Part shown: one piece after another, positions 1 to 5,048 of the stretch
Position numbering within the stretch: the stretch's first letter is position 1
How the letters are laid out: each line of letters opens with the position of its first letter
Origin: DASWED01 sp036394995
Lineage (GTDB): Bacteria > Actinomycetota > UBA4738 > JACQTL01
Assembly: GCA_036394995.1 (NCBI GenBank)
Contig: DASWED010000058.1
Coordinates: 1-7,838, forward strand
DNA length: 7,838 nucleotides
Direction of reading: 5' to 3'
Made by a program: the position numbers and the translations under genes
The notes under the pieces: model-generated
What the model was told of the DNA's origin: nothing
Databases searched by the model: none
What the model saw: only the letters and a program-made list of their open reading frames with translations

Positions 1-630
1 GCACGGTCAGGGTGCCGTTGTGTTTGAAGATGCCGCCCCCGAAGGCGTGGAAGGCGGTCGCGGTGTTCCCGCTCACCGTGGAGTTCGTCACGGTCAGGGT
101 GCCCTGGTTGGAGATGCCGCCCCCGACGGCGGTGCCCCCGCCGCCGGTCGCGGTGTTCCCGCTCACCGTGGAGTCCTGCACGGTCAGGGTGCCGTTGTTG
201 TTGAAGATGCCGCCCCCGGCGCCCTCGCTGCCGCCGGTCGCGGTGTTCCCGCTCACCGTGGAGTTCGTCAGGGTCACGGGGCCGCCGTTGTTGTAGATGC
301 CGCCACCGTGGCCGTTCGCGCTCCCGTTCGCGGTGTTCCCGCTCACCGTGGAGTCCACCACGGTGAGGGTGCCGCCGTTGTAGATGCCCCCGCCGAACGC
401 ATTGGCTCCCACTCCCGCTGTGGCCGTGTTCCCGCTCACCGTCGAGTTCGTCAGGGACAACGTGCCGAAGTTGTCGATGCCGCCTCCGACGGCTCCCGAG
501 GTCGTGGTACCGGTCGCGGTGTTCCCGCTGACCGTTGAATCCACAAGGTGCAGGGTGCCGTCCACGTTCTGGATGGCGCCAACGGCCGGCAACCCGGTGT
601 TGGTCGAGTGGTTCCCGGTCACGGTCACCC
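1..630 (-). repeat. In-frame tandem repeat, 90-93 bp unit, inside the beta-helix gene
   Basis: The sequence cggtgttcccgctcaccg recurs at 61, 151, 241 and 331, with diverged copies at 424 and 517 and a weak one near 607. The spacings of 90, 90, 90, 93, 93 and about 90 bp are all multiples of three. Each unit encodes one coil of the beta-helix. The four leftmost copies are nearly identical over about 24 bp, whereas the copies nearer the N-terminus have drifted. This suggests recent expansion toward the C-terminal side. The array continues past the left edge. Confidence 0.9.
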
Positions 631-1000
631 TCAGCAGCGTGACCACGGCCCCCCCGAGCATGCTGAAGCTCCCGGGACCGGAGTTCGAACTCCCGCCTGT
701 CAGGGTGAGGTCGTTGAAGTGCACCGTGGGGGCGAGGGCGATCGAGCCTCCGCCCATGATCGTGGTGGACCCGTCGCCCTGCAGGGTGATGTCCTTGTTG
801 ATGAAGAAGTTCCCCGTACAGGTCCCGGTCACGTCCAGGGTGTCCCCGGCGGCGGCGGCGGTGATGGCGGTCTGGAGGTCGTCTCCGGGGCAGTTCACCG
901 CCGTGGTGGTGGCATGGGCCACCCCGGGCACGAGAGCCGGGACGGTTGCAAGGGCCAGGACTGACACGATCACGGCACGAACGGCGGAACGAACGCTCAT
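1..1000 (-). CDS. Exported right-handed beta-helix repeat protein (3' end beyond window)
   Basis: The frame is open from an ATG at 1000 to the left edge, giving the first 333 residues. GGAGG at 1006-1010 lies 5 nt before the ATG and fixes the start. Residues 1-30 are a Sec signal peptide: Arg at 4 and 8, a hydrophobic Val/Ala/Leu core, and a likely cut after AHA. Residues 31-150 look like the first turns of a parallel beta-helix (LQTAI, then GDTLDV). From about residue 154 a 30-31 residue repeat begins: STVSGNTA, a short variable Gly/Ala-rich spacer, then GGGIYNxGTLTVTN. This GGGI-type repeat is typical of Pmp-like and pectate-lyase-fold surface proteins in actinobacteria and Chloroflexi. I see no catalytic motif, so adhesion or a structural surface role is inference. 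The C-terminal anchor or domain is outside the window. The exported repeat protein call is firm; the function is unknown. Confidence 0.88.
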   Translation of the reverse strand, partial: MSVRSAVRAVIVSVLALATVPALVPGVAHATTTAVNCPGDDLQTAITAAAAGDTLDVTGTCTGNFFINKDITLQGDGSTTIMGGGSIALAPTVHFNDLTLTGGSSNSGPGSFSMLGGAVVTLLRVTVTGNHSTNTGLPAVGAIQNVDGTLHLVDSTVSGNTATGTTTSGAVGGGIDNFGTLSLTNSTVSGNTATAGVGANAFGGGIYNGGTLTVVDSTVSGNTANGSANGHGGGIYNNGGPVTLTNSTVSGNTATGGSEGAGGGIFNNNGTLTVQDSTVSGNTATGGGGTAVGGGISNQGTLTVTNSTVSGNTATAFHAFGGGIFKHNGTLTV

Positions 1001-1010
1001 TGGAACCTCC

Positions 1011-1020
1011 CCAACGTTGG
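1011..1020. promoter_or_regulatory. Perfect 10-bp palindrome abutting the ribosome-binding site
   Basis: CCAACGTTGG lies directly upstream of the GGAGG of the beta-helix gene. It could be a half of an operator or a small regulator site, but a 10-bp palindrome is expected by chance in a few places in a window of this size. I found no convincing -35/-10 pair upstream of it. Confidence 0.2.
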
Positions 1021-1139
1021 AACCGGATGCTGAGATTGTCATACGCCACCGCCAAGGACAAGGGGTGCGACTGCCGCAACTCCCAAGCCGGGGATCGGTC
1101 GAAGCATCGGCTCACTGAGCGCTGTGCGCAACCTTCCAG

Positions 1140-1155
1140 CCTGCGTTTCCGCAGG
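1140..1155 (-). terminator. Hairpin just downstream of tRNA-Arg, possible terminator or 3' processing stem
   Basis: On the minus strand, 5 nt after the tRNA-Arg discriminator base, CCTGCG-GAAA-CGCAGG forms a perfect 6-bp stem closed by a GNRA-type tetraloop. No U-tract follows, so it is not a classical intrinsic terminator. U-less hairpin terminators are known in actinobacteria, and a trailer stem that guides 3' processing is equally possible. Confidence 0.4.
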
Positions 1156-1159
1156 TCAG

Positions 1160-1234
<75 letters not shown>

Positions 1235-1359
1235 GTGGTCGGACGAGGCGACAGGGTCGGACGCTCCTTGGTGCAGCGAACGATCCCGCCGACCTGCCGC
1301 CTCAGGATACCGCGCGAGGAAACCACGCCTCCGGCCAGGACGCTCCTCGGGGCGACGCG

Positions 1360-2418
1360 CTACACGGCGCCGGGGCCCTTGAACCGCATCTCCTCGCAGT
1401 ACATCTCGGCCCTCAGGCGCTGCACCGTGTCGGCGTTCGGCTGGGGCTTGTCGAGGGCCAGCGAGAAGATCCCGAGCTGCACGAGATCGATGCTCGCGAG
1501 CTCTTTGGCGAGGTCGGAGGAGAGGAACGCGATGCGGCCGTTACGTTCGAACTCCTGGCCGTCGTTGCCGAGGATGACGAAGTCGTTGAACCAGCTGTAC
1601 CAATCCAGGCCGTCGACCTGCGAGAACAACAGGCTCACGTTCGAGACCTGCAGGACGCCGGTTGCGCGGCCCCCGACGCCAGGCTGCTCGATGGTGATCG
1701 CCTCCACCTTGCTCACCCTGTTGGTGGGCAGGGTCCCCAGCGTGACGTGGAAGTTCTGCGCGAGCCAGGCCCTCTGCTTGGTCGGGTCCAGGTTCACCAC
1801 GCCGGTGGCCCTGCGCATCTTGGTGGACTGGGGGGCCAGGGTCAGCGTGATGTACGCGGGGGCCGTGCTGGCGGCATCGAGAACAGGGAACCTGATCTCG
1901 GTGATGAGCGCGTTCGAGAAGTCCAGGGCGCTCTTGATGTTGCGCTCGGAATCGCACGCCAGGATCGATCCTGAATGAACCGGCGCCTTGCGGACCAGGA
2001 CCGCACTGATCCAGTCGTACACCGGCTTGGCCATCGACAGCCCGAACCGCATCACGATCGGGTCGTAGCTCACCTTCCCGATGTGCTTCCTCACCACGCC
2101 ACTGACATCGGGGTCCTCGAGCACCACCTCGCCCACCGGGTCGCCGCCGTCCACGGACTTCAGGAACCCCATGAGCTGGCGGTCCAGGACCAGGACGCGG
2201 TAGCCGGTCGTGCGGGACAACCGCGTGTCTCCCGTGGCCCGGTTCGCCGCGCGCTCCGCCGCCGTCGCCGCCGAGCCCCGCCACAGGCCGGAGGCCACAG
2301 CCGCCCCGGTCACCCCGGCCGCGCCGGCGAGGAACCCTCGCCGAGTGACCCCGTCATGTTCATCCGGCTCGTCGTGGGCTTCACCGGACACCACGCCAAC
2401 GCCGAACGAGTCGTCCAT
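1360..2418 (-). CDS. Tat-exported protein with two phage tail-tube-like domains
   Basis: This encodes 352 residues. The ATG at 2418 is chosen because GGGAGGTG (2423-2430) precedes it and it leaves a clean twin-arginine signal; an in-frame upstream ATG at 2457 has no such site. Residues 25-30 read TRRGFL, followed by an Ala/Gly-rich hydrophobic stretch to about 45, which indicates Tat export of a folded protein. Residues 73-200 resemble a tail-tube (gp19/Hcp-like) subunit: a strand with FLKSVDGGDPVGEVV, then KVSYDPIVMRFGLSM and the helix PVYDWISAVL, then strands ending in YITLTLAP. Residues 234-346 repeat the plan: KVEAITIE, VSLLFSQVDGLDWYSWFNDF, GRIAFLS, and the closing strand LRAEMYCEEMRF. 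The fold call is from pattern recognition, not a search. No sheath, baseplate or spike gene is nearby. Its role is unknown. The gene is divergent from amrS. Confidence 0.75.
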   Translation of the reverse strand: MDDSFGVGVVSGEAHDEPDEHDGVTRRGFLAGAAGVTGAAVASGLWRGSAATAAERAANRATGDTRLSRTTGYRVLVLDRQLMGFLKSVDGGDPVGEVVLEDPDVSGVVRKHIGKVSYDPIVMRFGLSMAKPVYDWISAVLVRKAPVHSGSILACDSERNIKSALDFSNALITEIRFPVLDAASTAPAYITLTLAPQSTKMRRATGVVNLDPTKQRAWLAQNFHVTLGTLPTNRVSKVEAITIEQPGVGGRATGVLQVSNVSLLFSQVDGLDWYSWFNDFVILGNDGQEFERNGRIAFLSSDLAKELASIDLVQLGIFSLALDKPQPNADTVQRLRAEMYCEEMRFKGPGAV

Positions 2419-2458
2419 GGGGCACCTCCCTGGTCGATCCTGCGGCGTTGGTACCACT

Positions 2459-2488
2459 CCGGGACGTTCCGGTCGAGTCGGACGTCCG
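2459..2488. promoter_or_regulatory. Paired ACGT-centred palindromic sites in the divergent intergenic region
   Basis: The 131 bp between the two divergent start codons contain CCGGGACGTTCCGG (2459-2472, 6 of 7 base pairs symmetric) and CGGACGTCCG (2479-2488, fully symmetric). Both share GGACGT and their centres are 18 bp apart, on one face of the helix within about two turns. The second site is at the midpoint of the region. This arrangement would suit a dimeric regulator controlling both genes. It is inference from symmetry only; GC-rich DNA produces such sites by chance. Confidence 0.3.
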
Positions 2489-2549
2489 GCCCCACAGTCT
2501 GTACCGTGCTCTGACCGCGGCTATCGCCCCGACCCTCGGGGAGGACACA

Positions 2550-3722
2550 ATGGACGGGAGCAGGAGCCACGCAAGGATGGATCGCTTCACGGTCGACACG
2601 CGGTACTGGCACCGCCTGGACGACGGACGGGTGCAGTGCGACGTCTGCCCGCGCGCCTGCCGGCTCCAGGAGGGCCAGCGAGGGTTCTGCTTCGTCCGGA
2701 TGCGGGAGGACGACCGGATCGTCCTCACCACGTACGGGCGGTCCAGCGGCTACTGCGTCGACCCCATCGAGAAGAAACCCCTCGACCACTTCCTTCCCGG
2801 GACCCCGGTGCTGTCGTTCGGCACCGCGGGATGCAACCTGGGGTGCCGGTTCTGCCAGAACTGGGACATCTCGAAGTCCCGGGAGATCGACACGCTGGCC
2901 GACGAGGCCCGCCCGGAGGCCATCGCGGACGCGGCACGGGCGCTGGGGTGCCGGAGCGTCGCCTTCACGTACAACGACCCCGTCGTCTTCATGGAGTACG
3001 CCGTCGACGTGGCCGACGCATGCCGGGAGGCCGGGATCAAGGCGGTGGCCGTGACCGCCGGCTACATCTGCCGCGAGCCCCGCACGGAGTTCTACCGGCA
3101 CATGGACGCCGCGAACGTGGACCTCAAAGGGTTCACCGAGGACTTCTACCACCGGACCTGCTTCGCCCACCTCCAGCCGGTGCTCGAGACGCTGGAGTAC
3201 CTGAAGCACGAGACCGACGTGTGGTTCGAGATCACGAACCTGCTGATCCCGGGGCTCAACGACTCCGACGACGAGATCGACGCCATGACCGCATGGGTGG
3301 TCGAGCACCTCGGACCGGACGTACCCATGCACTTCACCGCCTTCCACCCCGACTTCAAGATGATGGACCGGCCTCACACGCCCGCGGGGACGCTGTCCCG
3401 GGCCCGCGCGATCGCGCTGCGCAACGGCGTCCGCCACGCGTACACCGGGAACGTGAACGACGCCCTGGGTCAGAGCACGTACTGCCCCGGGTGCGGGACA
3501 CGGGTGATCGAACGCGACTGGTACCGGCTGGGGCGGTACCGGTTGACGGACGACGGCCGCTGCGAGACGTGCGACACGCGCCTGCCAGGCGTGTTCGACG
3601 GCCCGCCCGGGGGCTGGGGCCCGAGGCGGCTGCCGGTGAACCTGGCGTCCATGGCCGGGCCACGTGGGCTGACCGGTCTCGTGGCTCCAGGGGTTCGCCT
3701 CCCCGCGTTCGGGCCACGGTGA
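2550..3722 (+). CDS. amrS: AmmeMemoRadiSam system radical SAM enzyme
   Basis: This encodes 390 residues of a cytoplasmic iron-sulfur enzyme. GGGGAGG ends 5 nt before the ATG at 2550, so the in-frame ATG at 2448 is rejected; an ATG at 2577 is less well placed. The N-terminal CDVCPRAC (Cys 30, 33, 37) plus Cys47 in GxxGxC is the family's leading Cys cluster. CNLGCRFC (Cys 95, 99, 102) is the CxxxCxxC that binds the radical-SAM 4Fe-4S cluster. Further family marks are FTYNDPVVFMEY, NVDLKGF, ITNLLIPGLND and HFTAFHPDFKM. A C-terminal pair CPGC/CETC (Cys 312, 315, 338, 341) looks like a zinc ribbon. AmrS proteins usually accompany AmrA (AMMECR1-like) and AmrB (Memo-like); neither is in this window. 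The reaction is not established for the family; it is often mislabelled as pyruvate-formate-lyase activase. Confidence 0.93.
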   Translation: MDGSRSHARMDRFTVDTRYWHRLDDGRVQCDVCPRACRLQEGQRGFCFVRMREDDRIVLTTYGRSSGYCVDPIEKKPLDHFLPGTPVLSFGTAGCNLGCRFCQNWDISKSREIDTLADEARPEAIADAARALGCRSVAFTYNDPVVFMEYAVDVADACREAGIKAVAVTAGYICREPRTEFYRHMDAANVDLKGFTEDFYHRTCFAHLQPVLETLEYLKHETDVWFEITNLLIPGLNDSDDEIDAMTAWVVEHLGPDVPMHFTAFHPDFKMMDRPHTPAGTLSRARAIALRNGVRHAYTGNVNDALGQSTYCPGCGTRVIERDWYRLGRYRLTDDGRCETCDTRLPGVFDGPPGGWGPRRLPVNLASMAGPRGLTGLVAPGVRLPAFGPR

Positions 3723-3742
3723 AGGCCCGTCGGCGGACCGAT

Positions 3743-3960
3743 ATGTCCCCGGCGGTGGCGTCTCTTCGATTGCGTATGACAGCGACGTCGCTCGACCGGC
3801 CGTCGGCGATGGCGGCGGCACTGCGGGTCCGCGGCCTCGTGTTCGCCGCGCGGAGCGACCTGGACGGGGCGGTCGACGCCCTGGAACGGGCGCTCGCGCA
3901 GCACGAGCGTGTCCGATCAGCTCACGCCGACGGAACAAAGGGTCTCTGCCAGCGCTCCTA
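3743..3960 (+). pseudogene. Remnant of a LuxR-family regulator (TPR-like fragment joined to the HTH start)
   Basis: From an ATG at 3743 the frame reads ...SLDRPSAMAAALRVRGLVF, then AARSDLDGAVDALERALAQH and ERV. This matches the late TPR-like region of large LuxR/LAL-type regulators, where RGLLAAARGDLDGAL and ALERALAEHER are recurring motifs. About 15 nt later, in a different frame (from 3921), comes LTPTEQRVSA, the signature opening of the LuxR DNA-binding domain. The 60-80 residues normally between these parts, the ATPase or sensory N-terminus and the rest of the HTH are missing. The piece begins 20 bp after the amrS stop and ends at the stop codon of the convergent gene. It is a deletion scar rather than a working 72-residue protein. 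I am fairly sure of the family and less sure of the subfamily. Confidence 0.65.
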
Positions 3961-4701
3961 GTTCAGCACGAAGTACGCGACGATGACGGTGTTCGGATAG
4001 GCCGGTGCCTTGTTGAGGTAGATGGTGAAAGAACCCGTAGCAGGCACCACGTTCTTCACGAAGAACGGTCCCTTCTGCTGAACGGTCGCCAGGATCATGC
4101 TGCCCGTGGTCGCCCCCGACATGTTCACCGTGACGTGGTTCGAGCCGGAGGGGAGGAAGGCCAGCCCGCTCCTGCTGAACTTGGCCTTGCCGAGGACGTT
4201 GAGAGCCGTGCCGGTCGTGCTGCGAGCCTGGACACCGGTCCCGGCGGGGGAATCCCCGAACACGCCGGCCCCGTTCACGGTGGCTTCGCCGTACACGGCG
4301 GAGCCGGTCCCGCCCGTCTGGCCCCACACCCCGATGCCGGTCGACCCGGTGTTGTGGCCGTAGACGCCGGTGCCTTTGACGGTCTTGCCCTCGACGCCAT
4401 AGCCCGTCGATGAGTCTTCGGTGATCCCGAACAGGCCAGCGGCGGTCCCAGCCCCCATGAGCCCATGACTGCCGCACACAAACAGTCCGCTGGTGCTTGG
4501 ATTGGGGGTCACCGCGTCACAGCCCTGAAACCCCGCCGTTGTGTTGTACAGCCTCGTCACGGCCGTCTCGGAGTTGCCTTGCCCCGCGGTGATCGGCGAA
4601 CCCTGGGTCGCTAGGGCCCCTGGACTCCCGGCGACCACAACCACGGCGAACGCCAGAGCGACCAGGGCAACGGCACCGCCCAAGCGGGTACGCAGCTTCA
4701 T
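3958..4701 (-). CDS. Small secreted protein with G-x-G-V-Y-G repeats
   Basis: This encodes 247 residues. A GGGGAGGGG tract shortly upstream supports the ATG at 4701 and gives a proper signal peptide; an in-frame ATG at 4758 would bury it. Residues 1-31 are a Sec signal (KLRTR, a Val/Ala core, then GALA-TQG). Residues 80-170 hold repeats of the type GLMGAG, AGLFGI, GYGVEG, GTGVYGHN, GIGVWGQ, SAVYGE, GAGVFGD and GTGVQAR, about 10 residues apart. These are probably turns of a beta-rich fibre like those in phage tail-fibre-type and surface proteins. Residues 174-247 form a separate C-terminal domain (FSRSG, VTVNMSG, SMILATVQ, SFTIYLNKA, VAYFVLN) seen at the end of many actinobacterial exported repeat proteins. 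Cys61 and Cys76 may form a disulfide. Codon use looks less GC-biased than in the oxidase gene. No enzyme motif is visible, so its role is unknown. Confidence 0.85.
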   Translation of the reverse strand: MKLRTRLGGAVALVALAFAVVVVAGSPGALATQGSPITAGQGNSETAVTRLYNTTAGFQGCDAVTPNPSTSGLFVCGSHGLMGAGTAAGLFGITEDSSTGYGVEGKTVKGTGVYGHNTGSTGIGVWGQTGGTGSAVYGEATVNGAGVFGDSPAGTGVQARSTTGTALNVLGKAKFSRSGLAFLPSGSNHVTVNMSGATTGSMILATVQQKGPFFVKNVVPATGSFTIYLNKAPAYPNTVIVAYFVLN

Positions 4702-4827
4702 GATGAACCCCTCCCCTCGGTCGATACGGACTCCGGACGGTGCCAGGTCACGAGGCACTGGTCAATACGCGACCCGGCGCAAGACCTCGCCATGCCTCAC
4801 GTTCGAGTTGGGACGCATACCGACTTG

Positions 4828-4917
4828 CGGAGACGACAGGATTCGAACCTGTGAGGGAGCTATCAACCCCCTAACCGCTTAGCAGGCGGCTGCTTTCGGC
4901 CACTCAGCCACGTCTCC
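4828..4917 (-). tRNA. tRNA-Ser(GCT)
   Basis: This is a 90-nt class II tRNA on the minus strand. The acceptor stem GGAGACG pairs with CGTCTCC. The anticodon loop CTGCTAA gives GCT, which decodes AGC/AGU. A long variable arm (about 20 nt, GGGGG...CTCCC) marks it as a serine tRNA, and the T arm contains GGTTCGAATCC. The discriminator is G, as usual for serine, and no CCA is encoded. Confidence 0.95.
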
Positions 4918-4923
4918 GGGGGG

Positions 4924-4929
4924 ATTGTA
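4924..4929 (-). promoter_or_regulatory. Probable -10 box of the tRNA-Ser promoter
   Basis: TACAAT on the minus strand (5 of 6 matches to TATAAT) ends 6 nt before the first base of tRNA-Ser, so transcription would begin at or next to the mature 5' end. No good TTGACA-like -35 lies 16-18 bp upstream in this very GC-rich stretch. The call therefore rests on the -10 and its position. Confidence 0.45.
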
Positions 4930-4997
4930 CCGAGCCTCCCCAGGGCCGCCCGAGGTCGTTTGCCCGGGGCGGCGAGGGGTACAAGCAACGTGCGCCC

Positions 4998-5039
4998 GGG
5001 CCCGCGCGGGGCCCCGAAGGCCCCTGCCCGAACCTTCGG
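4998..5039 (+). promoter_or_regulatory. Two adjacent hairpins in the oxidase leader, the second touching the ribosome-binding site
   Basis: GGGCCC (4998-5003) pairs with GGGCCC (5009-5014) around GCGCG. Immediately after, CCGAAGG (5014-5020) pairs with CCTTCGG (5033-5039) around a 12-nt loop. The 3' arm of the second stem includes the first two bases of the GGAGGG Shine-Dalgarno sequence (5038-5043). This could limit translation initiation. It is structural inference only; such stems arise easily at this base composition. Confidence 0.3.
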
Positions 5040-5048
5040 AGGGAACAC

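Noticed and set aside
680..693. Perfect 14-bp palindrome GGAGTTCGAACTCC
   Set aside because: It lies inside coding sequence, and about one such palindrome is expected by chance in two windows of this size.
12..1118. Plus-strand open frames with Pro/Val-rich repeats over the beta-helix gene
   Set aside because: These are the complementary reading of the 90-bp repeat. The minus-strand reading has a signal peptide, a ribosome-binding site and a known repeat type.
1304..1309. TATCCT on the minus strand as a -10 box for tRNA-Arg
   Set aside because: It would leave a leader of about 60 nt, and no -35-like hexamer lies at the right distance.
1367..1385. Similarity to the 3' end of tRNA-Arg (gcgccggg ... 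ttgaacc), a possible attachment site
   Set aside because: Only the first 8 bases and a short later stretch agree, and the segment is the C-terminal coding end of the tube-like gene. It is too short and interrupted for an att site.
2479..2507. Possible amrS promoter (CGGACG, 17 bp, TACCGT)
   Set aside because: The -35 matches at only three central positions and the -10 only at its TA...T frame, which is too weak to call. The same bases are part of the palindrome already listed.
2310..3938. Minus-strand open frame of 542 codons opposite amrS
   Set aside because: It is antisense to a clear radical SAM gene, shows no recognisable motif, and has Arg/Val/His/Gly-rich composition that mirrors the codon bias of the sense gene.
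2210..3961. Long plus-strand open frame of 583 codons overlapping amrS and the tube-like gene
   Set aside because: It runs in a shifted frame through amrS and antisense to the tube-like gene, with Arg/Pro/Gly-rich composition typical of GC-rich shadow frames. Only its last 73 codons carry real homology, the luxR remnant.
4738..4764. GTGCC-N9-GGCAC inverted repeat upstream of the secreted repeat gene
   Set aside because: The arms are only five bases long with a nine-base gap and no nearby promoter hexamers, so chance is as likely.
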